Shown one piece after another: positions 55,851 through 64,000 of a DNA stretch of 64,000 nt. The stretch covers positions 310,001 through 374,000 of the forward strand of contig NZ_OY761553.1 in the NCBI RefSeq assembly GCF_963664735.1. The letters are read 5' to 3'. The first letter of the stretch is position 1. Every line of letters begins with the position of its first letter. The translations under genes were made by a program, and so were the position numbers. The notes under the pieces were generated by a model that was not told the origin of the DNA, ran no database searches, and was given only the letters and a program-made list of their open reading frames with translations. The DNA comes from an uncultured Cohaesibacter sp. GTDB taxonomy: Bacteria > Pseudomonadota > Alphaproteobacteria > Rhizobiales > Cohaesibacteraceae.

Positions 55851-56822
55851 ATGTCAAATCATGTTTTGCGTGCATTTTTGCTCGACGGACAAGGGGGCGG
55901 AACCCCTTTGCCTGCAGATCATATCTCCAAGGCCGACAGAGCAGAAGGACTGGTCTGGATTCATCTCGATGGAAATGATCCGGAGACAATGAGTTGTCTG
56001 GAAAATGAAATTTCCTCTCTCGATCCCTTTATTATCAGTGCTCTGCTCGATGAGGAAAGCCGTCCCCGCATGACGCAGATCGGAAATGGTGCACTTGTCG
56101 TGTTGCGGGGGGTCAATCTTAATGAGAATGAAGCCCCGGAAGATATGGTTTCAATTTGTCTTTGGCTCGAAGCGACGCGCATTGTTCTGGTGAGCCGCAC
56201 ACGCATCAGGGCCGCAGGGGACATTGATGAACGGTTGCTGGCCGGGACTGGGCCGCGGGATACAGGGCATTTTCTTTCGATGTTGTGTGAGCGTTTGTTT
56301 GCTCGTATGGAGCCGATCCTTGTTGCTCTGGATGAAAAGGCCGATGAGATCGAAGAACAGGTGCTTGAAGAGAACAATTTAGATTTGAGAGGTGCGATCA
56401 CGGATGTCCGCATTCAGGCAATCATGTTCCGCCGCTATATGGCTCCGCAGCGGGACGCAATTGATAATTTGCGTATGGCCGATTTCGATTGGCTGAACAA
56501 CACCCATCGGCGGCATTTACAGGAGGTCTATAACCACTTGATCCGCTATGTGGAAGATCTGGATGCCATTCGCGAAAGGGCGCAGATCGTGAAAGACGAA
56601 ATCACCCATGTGCAGGCAGACCGCCTCAATAAGCATATGTATATCCTGTCGATGATCGCTGCGATTTTTATGCCGCTTGGGTTTCTTACCGGGCTTCTTG
56701 GCATCAATGTCGCAGGTATTCCGGGGGCTGGTTTCGGTTATGCCTTCTGGATTTTTGTCGGAATGCTGTCTGTTATTGTGGTGTTGCAGCTCGTTGTCTT
56801 TAAACTGTTAAAATGGTTTTGA
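55851..56822 (+). CDS. zntB: CorA-superfamily zinc transporter ZntB
   Basis: 323 residues. A large cytoplasmic domain is followed by two C-terminal membrane helices (ILSMIAAIFMPLGFLTGLLG, YAFWIFVGMLSVIVVLQLVV). The pore motif after the first is GINVAGIPG, the G-I-N variant of ZntB in place of GMN. No signal peptide. It is thought to transport zinc as a pentamer. The gene is on the plus strand, divergent from the DUF4424-like gene. Confidence 0.9.
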   Translation: MSNHVLRAFLLDGQGGGTPLPADHISKADRAEGLVWIHLDGNDPETMSCLENEISSLDPFIISALLDEESRPRMTQIGNGALVVLRGVNLNENEAPEDMVSICLWLEATRIVLVSRTRIRAAGDIDERLLAGTGPRDTGHFLSMLCERLFARMEPILVALDEKADEIEEQVLEENNLDLRGAITDVRIQAIMFRRYMAPQRDAIDNLRMADFDWLNNTHRRHLQEVYNHLIRYVEDLDAIRERAQIVKDEITHVQADRLNKHMYILSMIAAIFMPLGFLTGLLGINVAGIPGAGFGYAFWIFVGMLSVIVVLQLVVFKLLKWF

Positions 56823-56856
56823 TAATTTCGATCTGACATTCTTGATTGCTAGAGTC

Positions 56857-56873
56857 TTTTTTTGGGGGGGGGG
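56857..56873 (+). repeat. T7-G10 homopolymer tract at the ribosome binding site
   Basis: Seven T followed by ten G, ending five bases before the ATG at 56879. The G-run is the only Shine-Dalgarno-like sequence. Such tracts are prone to slipped-strand change, which would alter leader spacing. Confidence 0.8.
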
Positions 56874-56878
56874 ACGTG

Positions 56879-57304
56879 ATGCGATTAATTTTTGTTTTAT
56901 TGGCATGGCTTTGTGGTGCCGGTTTTGCTCAGGCTGTTGAATTGCCTGAAGGTTATGACCTCACCGTCAATGAGGGGTGGGTTACAATTGCTTACAAGGG
57001 AAAAATGTATTTCACCACCAAATATGGCTCCGAAACTGGTCGATTGGTTCTTGTCGACGGACCTCGGGACATCAATGGTGATGGCATCCTTGATATTCGA
57101 GTGGTTTATGATGATGGAGCTGGGTTCAAGCAATATTCGATACTAACCTTCAAACCTGAAGGGCTTGAATATCTTTATGAGCGCTATATGACCAATGAAG
57201 AGATGGAGATTCTCGGCATGAATGATCCTTCGGATGAGATATTGAATCTCATTATTCGAAATGCCGATGCAAACGGATATCGGCCAGTTTTCCATAATCC
57301 GTGA
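56879..57304 (+). CDS. Small secreted protein of unknown function
   Basis: 141 residues from the ATG at 56879 with a clear signal peptide (MRLIFVLLAWLCGAGFAQA). The mature part is beta-rich and acidic, with YDLTVNEGWVTIAYKGKMYF and a repeated DxNxDGxxD-like stretch (RDINGDGILDIRVVYDDGAG) resembling a calcium-binding loop. No family was recognised. Alternative starts upstream lie before the G10 tract and are not signal-like. It sits between zntB and rsmB. Confidence 0.75.
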   Translation: MRLIFVLLAWLCGAGFAQAVELPEGYDLTVNEGWVTIAYKGKMYFTTKYGSETGRLVLVDGPRDINGDGILDIRVVYDDGAGFKQYSILTFKPEGLEYLYERYMTNEEMEILGMNDPSDEILNLIIRNADANGYRPVFHNP

Positions 57305-57499
57305 ATCCTTGATTTTCAGGGTTCGGTTTGGTGCTGCGAGACGTAGCAAAAGCGATTGATGTCGTTGCTTTCTTGTATGGTGCAGGTGAACTGGCAGAAA
57401 AACAGCAAAATCGCACTTGGACTCTTGCGCGTGATCGTTTACACCCAACTATCCAAAGGCGGAGCTTTCCGCCGGTCAAGTTAATCAGGATGGTGTGAA

Positions 57500-58795
57500 A
57501 TGAAACTGGGTGGTCGTCTGCAAGCTGCAATCGAAGTGCTGGAAGAAGTGGAGGGGCGCAAGCGTCCGGTCGCTGAGGCGCTGAAGGATTGGGGGCGGTC
57601 TCATCGGTTTGCTGGTTCGGGGGATCGTTCCGCAATCGGGAACATCGTCTATGACGCGTTACGCAAAAGGGCCTCCCATGCCTGGCGCATGGGAGAAGAT
57701 ACGCCGCGGGCGCTGGGGCTTGCGGCTCTGGCGTTTGACTGGAACCACTCTGCCGACCAGTTGGCTGCCCTAATTGCAGAAGACACTCACGCCCCTGAGG
57801 CATTAAGCGAAGGCGAGATTGCTGCTATCAACGCAAATTCCCTCAAGGATGCGCCCTTCTGGGTGAAAGGGGATATTCCTGAATGGCTCGAAGGGCAATT
57901 TATGGAAACCTTCGAAGATGATGCGCTTCTCGAAGCTAAGGCCTTTTCTCGCCGCCCGCCGGTTGATATCCGCATCAATCGCCTTAAGGCCGATGTTGCC
58001 AAAGTGGAGAAAGAGCTTTCGCGTTTCAAGCCGCAGCGCACCAAGTTGAGTGCTGATTGTTTGCGCTTTTCCCCGAAAGGGGGAGATTATCGCCAGCCCA
58101 ATATTCAGGGCGATCCGGCGTTCCGCAAAGGCTTCTACGAAGTTCAGGACGAAGGCAGTCAGGTTGTCTCCAGCCTCATATTTCCGAAGAAATCCGATCA
58201 GGTTCTTGATTTCTGCGCTGGTGCTGGTGGCAAGACGCTGTCCATGGCTGCGCAGATGGAAAACAAGGGGCAGATCTATGCGTTCGACATTGATGCTTCC
58301 CGTCTGGCACCGATCGTCGATCGCCTGACGCGGGCTGGCGTTCGCAACGTGCAAACGCGCACGCCCAATGAAGGTGCTTTGGATGATCTGGTCGGGCGCA
58401 TGGATCGCGTTGTTGTCGATGCCCCCTGCACAGGAACCGGTACTTGGCGTCGTCGTCCGGAAACCAAGTGGAAGCTTAATGAAGAGCAGCTCGACAAACG
58501 GCTTGAAGAGCAGCAGATGGCTCTGGCTGAAGCACGTCAGTTCGTGCGTCCCGGTGGGTATCTTGTCTATATCACCTGTTCCATTCTGGCGGCAGAAAAC
58601 GAAGAGCAGATTTATCATTTCATTGAAAATAATCCTGACTTCGAACTGGTTTCCGCCGGCGAGGTCTGGCAGGATCTTTATGGCTTTGATGCACCCAAGC
58701 CTTGGTCTTCAGATTTGATGAGCGTGACGTTGACACCGCATTCGACCGATACGGACGGGTTCTTCTTTTCCGTGATGGAATATCGCCCTGATTGA
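57500..58795 (+). CDS. rsmB: 16S rRNA (cytosine-5)-methyltransferase, RsmB type
   Basis: 431 residues. An N-terminal NusB-like helical domain (about 1-130) precedes the SAM methyltransferase. Motifs: VLDFCAGAGGKTLSMAAQME, then VVVDAPCTGTGTWRRRPETKW with one catalytic cysteine and YITCSILAAENEEQI with the other. This is the two-cysteine mechanism of m5C RNA methyltransferases, which act on C967 of 16S rRNA. A specificity other than position 967 cannot be excluded. Confidence 0.88.
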   Translation: MKLGGRLQAAIEVLEEVEGRKRPVAEALKDWGRSHRFAGSGDRSAIGNIVYDALRKRASHAWRMGEDTPRALGLAALAFDWNHSADQLAALIAEDTHAPEALSEGEIAAINANSLKDAPFWVKGDIPEWLEGQFMETFEDDALLEAKAFSRRPPVDIRINRLKADVAKVEKELSRFKPQRTKLSADCLRFSPKGGDYRQPNIQGDPAFRKGFYEVQDEGSQVVSSLIFPKKSDQVLDFCAGAGGKTLSMAAQMENKGQIYAFDIDASRLAPIVDRLTRAGVRNVQTRTPNEGALDDLVGRMDRVVVDAPCTGTGTWRRRPETKWKLNEEQLDKRLEEQQMALAEARQFVRPGGYLVYITCSILAAENEEQIYHFIENNPDFELVSAGEVWQDLYGFDAPKPWSSDLMSVTLTPHSTDTDGFFFSVMEYRPD

Positions 58796-58918
58796 TTCTA
58801 TTTATATGGCAAATTCAATTGCTTGTTGGAATTTCATATCCAGTGAATTGAAGCTTGGTTCCGTTCGCTATAATGGATTATGATGCACAGTAAGAATCAT
58901 AACGAGTGAAATGAAATC

Positions 58919-59494
58919 ATGCCCAAGACCAGTGATGCCATTCAGGTTTCCATGTTCGACAGCTTGCCGGATCTGGCTCCTCAAAAGACAGCCCCCCAGG
59001 CCGGAGATGATGAGGCCAGCGCCAAAAAGTCCAAGCTGAAAATGAAGTCATCACCGGCGACTGCGCTTGCCAATGACGAGGCTTTCACGCTCGAAAATTT
59101 CTTGCCCTATCGTATTCTGGAAGTGGCTCAGGGGATTTCCCGTCGCATCAGCAAGGTGTTGCATGAAGAGTGGGACATGAGCATGGCCGAATGGCAGGTG
59201 CTGGCGAGCCTTGCGCGCGATGGTGCCGTTTCGGTCCGTGAGATTGAACCGCGCACTTTGCTCGATACGGTGGCCGTTTCTCGTGCTGCCAAACGTCTGA
59301 CTGATCGAAAATTTATCAAGCGGGACGTGAATAAGCAGGATAAGCGCCTGGTGGTTTTAAAAACCACGAAAAGAGGTCGGGACGTGGCGTCCGAGATCGG
59401 TCATTATGTAATGAATATGGAAGTCGAGTTCCTCAAAGGGATGAATGTGCAGGACCGGATACGACTGTCGCAACTTCTGAAGTCCTTACGCTAA
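58919..59494 (+). CDS. MarR-family transcriptional regulator with extended N-terminus
   Basis: 191 residues. An N-terminal extension of about 55 residues with a basic segment (SAKKSKLKMKSSPATALAND) precedes the MarR winged helix. That domain contains MAEWQVLASLARDGAVSVRE, then LLDTVAVSRAAKRLTDRKFI, with the wing arginine/lysine pattern KRDVNKQDKRLVVLKTTK. MarR proteins bind DNA as dimers and usually repress efflux or catabolic genes. The target is unknown. It lies between rsmB and guaA. Confidence 0.88.
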   Translation: MPKTSDAIQVSMFDSLPDLAPQKTAPQAGDDEASAKKSKLKMKSSPATALANDEAFTLENFLPYRILEVAQGISRRISKVLHEEWDMSMAEWQVLASLARDGAVSVREIEPRTLLDTVAVSRAAKRLTDRKFIKRDVNKQDKRLVVLKTTKRGRDVASEIGHYVMNMEVEFLKGMNVQDRIRLSQLLKSLR

Positions 59495-59894
59495 GAGCAC
59501 TCCCTTGTTTGGCCTTGTTTCTATTGTTTCTTCTGGAATGATGGTAGCCTGAGGTTCTGCTGGAGTTATCGTGCGTGGTGATGCTGTTTTCCCTATTGTT
59601 CATCTTTTTACGCTTGGGATTGTGGTTCCTGATCCTTGCGGCAAATATTCTGGTCCTGATGGTTTTTCTATCGATTGCGACAGGTAGCTGAAAAGTAAAT
59701 GATCTGCCCGGCTCGGTTTTGCGTGCCCTTTGGTGGCAGGCGAAGCCTTGGCACTTGGAAAAGTCTGCATTTTTGGCGCTGCATCTCATCAAAAACTATC
59801 TCAGAGATTGCCTTTGCCATAGCTTCAGCATAAGAGAGGGGATAGTTTTACTAAGGCTGTTTGGTCAGCTTATTGGCTTTAGGGAAAGGAACGC
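59495..59894. other. Intergenic region upstream of guaA, with a possible small membrane ORF
   Basis: About 400 bases. The only frame of note is ATG at 59581 to stop at 59691, encoding 36 residues, almost all hydrophobic (MLFSLLFIFLRLGLWFLILA and onward). It could be a single-pass membrane peptide, but has no good ribosome binding site and no known family. Otherwise nothing is recognisable. Confidence 0.3.
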
Positions 59895-61442
59895 ATGACG
59901 GACAAGATTCTCATTATTGACTTTGGATCTCAGGTCACTCAGCTCATTGCTCGACGGGTGCGTGAAGCGGGGGTCTATTCCGAGATAGTTCCATTTCAGA
60001 GTGCGGAACAGGCTTTCTACGATGTGAAGCCTGACGGGATCATCCTCTCGGGTGGGCCGGCATCGACTGTTGACATCGGGTCTCCTCGTGCGCCTCAGGC
60101 AATTTTCAGCGCAGGTATTCCAATTCTCGGAATCTGCTACGGCGAGCAGGCCATGTGTTTGCAGCTTGGCGGAACTGTCGAGAGCCCGGATCATCGCGAA
60201 TATGGTCGCGCCTTTGTGACCGTCAAGGAAAAGAGCCCGCTGTTCGACGGTGTCTGGGACATGGGCACAAGTCATCAGGTCTGGATGAGCCATGGCGATC
60301 GCGTGGATGGCCTGCCTTCAGGGTTTGATGTTATCGCTACATCTGAAGGCGCTCCTTTTGCTGCCATCGCAGATGAAAATCGCAAATTCTATGGCGTGCA
60401 GTTCCACCCGGAAGTGGTTCACACGCCAGATGGGGCTCATCTGCTTTCCAACTTCGTTCACAAGATTTGTGGTTGTGAAGCCGATTGGTCCATGGCGCAA
60501 TTTCGCGCGGCAGCGATCAAGCGCATTCAGGATCAGGTTGGCGACAAGAAAGTTATCTGCGGTTTGTCCGGTGGCGTCGACTCGTCCGTTACGGCGGTGT
60601 TGATCCATGAGGCAATCGGTGATCAGCTTACCTGCATTTATGTCGATTCCGGCTTGATGCGCATGAACGAAAGCGAGCAGGTCGTCGGGCTTTTCCGTGA
60701 GCATTACAACATTCCGCTAGTGCATGTGGATGCATCCGAGATTTTCATTTCTGCGCTGGAAGGTCAGACTGATCCGGAGAAGAAACGCAAGATTATCGGC
60801 GGGCTGTTTATCGACGTATTTGAAGACGAAGCCAACCGCATTGGCGGGGCGGATTTCTTGGCTCAGGGTACGCTTTATCCTGACGTTATTGAATCTGTAT
60901 CCTTCACCGGCGGTCCTTCGGTTACCATCAAATCTCACCACAATGTGGGTGGTTTGCCAGAGCGCATGAATATGCAACTGGTTGAGCCTTTGCGGGAATT
61001 GTTCAAGGACGAGGTTCGGGCGCTGGGCCGTGAACTAGGCTTGCCGGACAGCTTTGTCGGGCGCCATCCGTTCCCCGGACCGGGGCTGGCTATTCGCTGC
61101 CCGGGTGGTATCTCGCGCGAGAAGCTGGAGATCCTACGACAGGCTGATGCGATCTATCTTGACGAGATTCGCAAGGCTGGCCTTTATGATGCCATCTGGC
61201 AGGCTTTCGCGGTGCTGCTACCGGTGCAGACCGTCGGGGTTATGGGCGACGGACGGACTTACGAATTCGTCTGCGCCTTGCGTGCTGTGACTTCCGTTGA
61301 TGGCATGACTGCGGATTTCTATCACTTTGACATGGACTTCCTGTCCAAGGCTGCGACCCGTATCATCAACGAGGTAAAGGGTATCAACCGCGTCGTCTAT
61401 GACGTTACCTCCAAGCCTCCCGGAACTATTGAGTGGGAGTAG
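59895..61442 (+). CDS. guaA: GMP synthase (glutamine-hydrolysing)
   Basis: 515 residues. N-terminal class I glutamine amidotransferase (catalytic cysteine in [10 protein letters not shown], histidine/glutamate in [11 protein letters not shown]). The ATP-pyrophosphatase core has the [13 protein letters not shown]-loop near residue 225, and the C-terminal dimerisation domain ends KPPGTIEWE. It amidates XMP to GMP. A strong terminator follows. With guaB it completes the guanine branch. Confidence 0.96.
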   Translation: MTDKILIIDFGSQVTQLIARRVREAGVYSEIVPFQSAEQAFYDVKPDGIILSGGPASTVDIGSPRAPQAIFSAGIPILGICYGEQAMCLQLGGTVESPDHREYGRAFVTVKEKSPLFDGVWDMGTSHQVWMSHGDRVDGLPSGFDVIATSEGAPFAAIADENRKFYGVQFHPEVVHTPDGAHLLSNFVHKICGCEADWSMAQFRAAAIKRIQDQVGDKKVICGLSGGVDSSVTAVLIHEAIGDQLTCIYVDSGLMRMNESEQVVGLFREHYNIPLVHVDASEIFISALEGQTDPEKKRKIIGGLFIDVFEDEANRIGGADFLAQGTLYPDVIESVSFTGGPSVTIKSHHNVGGLPERMNMQLVEPLRELFKDEVRALGRELGLPDSFVGRHPFPGPGLAIRCPGGISREKLEILRQADAIYLDEIRKAGLYDAIWQAFAVLLPVQTVGVMGDGRTYEFVCALRAVTSVDGMTADFYHFDMDFLSKAATRIINEVKGINRVVYDVTSKPPGTIEWE

Positions 61443-61484
61443 GGCTCGCTAGCAATAGCGCATCAAGCCTTTAGCTAATGAATG

Positions 61485-61520
61485 AAATGCCAGTCAGTAA
61501 TACTGACTGGCATTTTTTAT
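61485..61520 (+). terminator. Strong intrinsic terminator of guaA
   Basis: AAATGCCAGTCAG and CTGACTGGCATTT pair perfectly (13 bp) over TAATA, followed by TTTTT. The host-like base composition ends here. Confidence 0.9.
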
Positions 61521-61664
61521 GGATTTTTACTTTCTTAAAAACCTTGTGGAGATATTTGGTTTCTTTGCCTACCGCGGTAATGCAAGGGTCAGTGATGATG
61601 CATCGCTGTGCTAAATGAGTAGATAGTGTAAGCGTGCAAATATGGAAAAGATTGACTAAACAGA

Positions 61665-62558
61665 TTACCAGTAAGGCGATGATTTCATTTCCTCAGCCAG
61701 AAAATCAATAAAGCCTCTTTGAAGCGGTGTCACTTGTTTACGATTGGCATACACCACATATACTCCCAGAGGTTTCGGCTCCCATTCGGTTAGCAGCTCA
61801 ACCAACTGACCACCTTCTATCAGAGATTTAGCTGAAGCAACTGGCTGTAAACTGATTCCATGTCCTTTTGTTGTCGCTTCCAACAATACTTCAGATAAGT
61901 TCGAACTAACATTGCCTGATATTGCGACGGATTCAGGCCCGTTAGGTCCATCAAAAACCCACGCTGCTTTTCCATAGTAGGCAAAAGATAAACAGTTAAA
62001 GTAAGCCAGTGATTGGACATCGGCAGGCTTACCTCTTCTCTTGATATAGTCAGGTGCCACACAAACAACCGAACGGCATTCTCCAATACGCTTTGCTACG
62101 ACATTTGGCTCTAGATCATTAGTAATACGAATTGCCAGATCAATTCGCGACTCAACCAAATTAACAGGGTCGTCAGTGGTAAGAATATCAATAGAAGTCT
62201 GAGGCCATTTCTCGATAAACTTACCAACTGCATCAATAAGAAAACTTGCCACAAGAGACAAGCTGGTTGTAAGCCTTAGTTGACCTTTTAACTCCGTAGA
62301 ATTCTGACTACGAATATTTTCAAGAGATTCTGTCATTCCTAAAAGCTGATGAGCAACATTTAAAGTTTGTTCTCCAGCTGAGGTCAGGCTCAGGCGCCGG
62401 GTTGTTCGGTGTAAAAGCCGCGTATCCATCCAGGTTTCGAGTTCAGCAAGGTAACGAGATACTTTTGCCCGGGAAATGTCTAATTTGTCGGCCGCCCCGC
62501 TTAAACTTCCCTGCTCAACAATCGTTGAAAATACACTGAGGGCTGTAAGCCTATCCAT
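61665..62558 (-). CDS. LysR-family regulator of the right-end island
   Basis: 297 residues from the ATG at 62558, preceded by GAGGTG; a GTG extension is possible. LysR winged helix (LSGAADKLDISRAKVSRYLA) with AELETWMDTRLLHRTTRRLS, then the effector domain. It resembles the CrgA/AphA-like group of gammaproteobacterial LysR proteins. Codon use is AT-rich, clearly unlike the guaA side. It is divergent from the exported MBL-like gene, about 145 bases between starts, and probably regulates it. Confidence 0.85.
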   Translation of the reverse strand: MDRLTALSVFSTIVEQGSLSGAADKLDISRAKVSRYLAELETWMDTRLLHRTTRRLSLTSAGEQTLNVAHQLLGMTESLENIRSQNSTELKGQLRLTTSLSLVASFLIDAVGKFIEKWPQTSIDILTTDDPVNLVESRIDLAIRITNDLEPNVVAKRIGECRSVVCVAPDYIKRRGKPADVQSLAYFNCLSFAYYGKAAWVFDGPNGPESVAISGNVSSNLSEVLLEATTKGHGISLQPVASAKSLIEGGQLVELLTEWEPKPLGVYVVYANRKQVTPLQRGFIDFLAEEMKSSPYW

Positions 62559-62704
62559 ATTCACCACCTCATTAGACCGAAAAGTGAAACAGTAAAAATC
62601 TAATTATAGGGTATTTGCGTTAATTATAAACCAATATAATCGTCTCCATTGAACAAACACGTGCATTACGTGTTTTCGTTAAACAACACAAGTAAAGGTC
62701 ACCT

Positions 62705-63577
62705 ATGAAAAAGCTAACAACAACTCTTACTGCCGGCGCACTACTTCTATCAGGTCAGGCTTTGGCGTCAGATCTAACGTTGCAACAATACAAACCAGGC
62801 GAAGACGCTATCTTCCCGGTTACATCTACATTAGTAAGCGGCCAGAAAGATGCGATTTTATTTGATGCTCAATTTAGCCTTAGCGACGGCCAGGCTCTGG
62901 TTAATATGATTAAAGAAAGCCAGAAAGAACTAACCATGATTTACATCACGGCTGGTGACCCTGATTACTACTTCGGCCTGCAACCACTATTAAAAGCATT
63001 CCCGGATGTTAAAGTCGTTTCAAGCCCTTCAATTGTTGAACACATTAAGGGCACCAAAGACGCGAAACTAGAACACTGGGGACCAATCCTCGATGACAAT
63101 GTCCCGACTGAACTGTTCGTTCCTCAGCCATCTGAGCAAACAATATTCTCACTTGAAGGCCACGATATCGAAGTTAAAGAAATCGGCACATACCAAGCTT
63201 ATATGTGGATTCCATCACTAAAAACTGTGTTTGGTGGAGTGTCACTAACCTCGGGTATGCACGTTTGGACTGCAGATACACAAACAGAACAAGCTCGTGG
63301 TGCCTGGGTTCAGTCACTGGAAAACATGAAAGCGCTTAACCCTGAACTGGTTATTCCTGCTCACTACTTAGGTGATGCACCTGAGAAAGATGAAGCGATT
63401 GATTTTACAATCGAGTACCTGAAAACATTCGAAGCTGCATTATCTGAAGCGGACAAACTTGAAAGCAAGAAATCAGAAAAAGTCATTTCTATTATGAAAG
63501 AAGCTTACCCTGAACTACCTGGTGAAAGTGACTTAGAACTTGGCAGCCAGGTAAACACTGGCGAAATGGAATGGTAA
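62705..63577 (+). CDS. Exported MBL-fold protein with degenerate metal site
   Basis: 290 residues with a signal peptide (MKKLTTTLTAGALLLSGQAL, cleaved after ALA). Metallo-beta-lactamase fold: VTSTLVSGQKDAILFDAQFS, then the position of the HxHxDH motif reads TAGDPDYYFGLQ. Later blocks are WIPSLKTVFGGVSL and LVIPAHYLGDAPE. In related proteins, as I remember them, this block is often HGDPDYYFGL. Here even the first histidine is alanine, so most zinc ligands are missing. Function is unknown; it may bind rather than hydrolyse. It has AAAGG before the ATG and is followed 51 bases later by the MoaF-like gene. Confidence 0.75.
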   Translation: MKKLTTTLTAGALLLSGQALASDLTLQQYKPGEDAIFPVTSTLVSGQKDAILFDAQFSLSDGQALVNMIKESQKELTMIYITAGDPDYYFGLQPLLKAFPDVKVVSSPSIVEHIKGTKDAKLEHWGPILDDNVPTELFVPQPSEQTIFSLEGHDIEVKEIGTYQAYMWIPSLKTVFGGVSLTSGMHVWTADTQTEQARGAWVQSLENMKALNPELVIPAHYLGDAPEKDEAIDFTIEYLKTFEAALSEADKLESKKSEKVISIMKEAYPELPGESDLELGSQVNTGEMEW

Positions 63578-63631
63578 TCAGCAATTAAGAGTCAGTCAAA
63601 AACTGGCTGGTTCTCTTAAAGAGGATGCATG

Positions 63632-63961
63632 ATGAATCCCCAATTAACTCAATTGTCAGGGCTGAGATTCCAAATCGACTACCCTGACTTTTCATTTGAA
63701 AACCGATATCTGGATGAAAAGACGATTGTATGGAAATCGATCAACGGTCCATCAATGACAGGTAAGGCCGCCGGAGAAGAAGTTACCGAACAGGCAACAG
63801 TTATAAACTTAGCCGTGAATCAATTCCTTGTCAGTTGGGTAGAAGAAAGTGGTTTAGGTGTCACGCAACATCTTAACTTCAGCTCAGGTCAAATCCATTC
63901 CCTGATCCGTGATGGTAAAGACATCATCGCCGAAACAGGCAAGTTAACCACTCTGAATTGA
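63632..63961 (+). CDS. Small MoaF-like beta-barrel protein
   Basis: 109 residues; start ATG at 63632 (or 63629) behind AGAGGA. The pattern GLRFQIDYPDFSFENRYLDE, then WKSINGPSMTGKAAGEEV and FLVSWVEESGLGVTQHLNF resembles the MoaF/phenolic-acid-decarboxylase-like calycin fold. No signal peptide, so it is cytoplasmic, unlike its neighbour. The active-site set of true decarboxylases cannot be confirmed. Likely in one operon with the MBL-like gene. Family assignment is from pattern only. Confidence 0.6.
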   Translation: MNPQLTQLSGLRFQIDYPDFSFENRYLDEKTIVWKSINGPSMTGKAAGEEVTEQATVINLAVNQFLVSWVEESGLGVTQHLNFSSGQIHSLIRDGKDIIAETGKLTTLN

Positions 63962-64000
63962 ACCAAATAACAAAAGCAGGTTGAAAATGATGCATATTCA

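Noticed and set aside
1-64000. CRISPR array or toxin-antitoxin/phage-defence genes in the element
   Set aside because: No regularly spaced repeats and no nuclease, toxin or effector domains were seen. The element holds only recombination and helicase genes.

Overview
The window looks like chromosomal DNA of an alphaproteobacterium of the order Hyphomicrobiales (Rhizobiales). The evidence is a divK-pleD pair divergent from a DUF3572 gene and a zinc-ribbon dinB, the minus-strand run pyrB-pyrC'-plsY-dprA-(small ORF)-topA-rnr-nudix-rpmG, a type II chorismate mutase gene between gatA and gatB, and the set ubiT-ubiU-ubiV. Base composition is moderate. A marine Cohaesibacter- or Stappia-like organism is a reasonable guess, but that is inference only.

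Left part (1-7,100): the 5' part of an unidentified membrane protein gene, a LysR regulator, and a divergent five-gene locus. The locus encodes a UgpC-type ATPase, two permeases, a periplasmic binding protein and a class III metallophosphodiesterase. Together they look like an uptake and hydrolysis route for a glycerophosphodiester-like or other organophosphate solute (inference).

Accessory element (about 7,550-15,600): a clearly AT-richer block transcribed entirely on the minus strand from a promoter candidate near 15,480. It encodes three different tyrosine recombinases in a row, two small basic helical or coiled-coil proteins and a RecD2-like SF1B helicase. Adjacent genes touch or overlap. 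The third recombinase is split by a -1 frameshift at a run of six A. The layout recalls recombinase-in-trio and Tn554-type (tnpA/tnpB/tnpC) modules, with a dedicated helicase added. Two intrinsic terminators follow immediately on the right. This is the most likely unusual system in the window.

Housekeeping core (15,700-61,500): an NTF2-like protein, TrkH, HIT, a FemAB-like acyltransferase and RidA; dinB/DUF3572 divergent from divK/pleD (cell-cycle and c-di-GMP signalling); rpmG, a Nudix hydrolase, rnr, topA, dprA, plsY, a dihydroorotase homologue lacking its metal motif, and pyrB; an AEC transporter, cfa, ruvX and a GGDEF-EAL protein; gatCAB with an embedded chorismate mutase gene; NnrU, a Nu-class GST and a SEL1-like protein; ubiTUV (oxygen-independent ubiquinone synthesis) with an FNR-type site upstream; guaB, an acyltransferase, a DUF4424-like secreted protein, ZntB, a small secreted protein behind a G10 tract, rsmB, a MarR regulator and guaA.

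Right end (61,550-64,000): after the strong guaA terminator the sequence changes to AT-rich, gammaproteobacterium-like codon use. A LysR gene is divergent from an exported MBL-fold protein with a degenerate metal site and a small MoaF-like protein. This looks like recently acquired DNA, or an assembly junction.

No tRNA, rRNA or CRISPR array was recognised. Start codons were chosen from visible ribosome binding sites and family length where possible.
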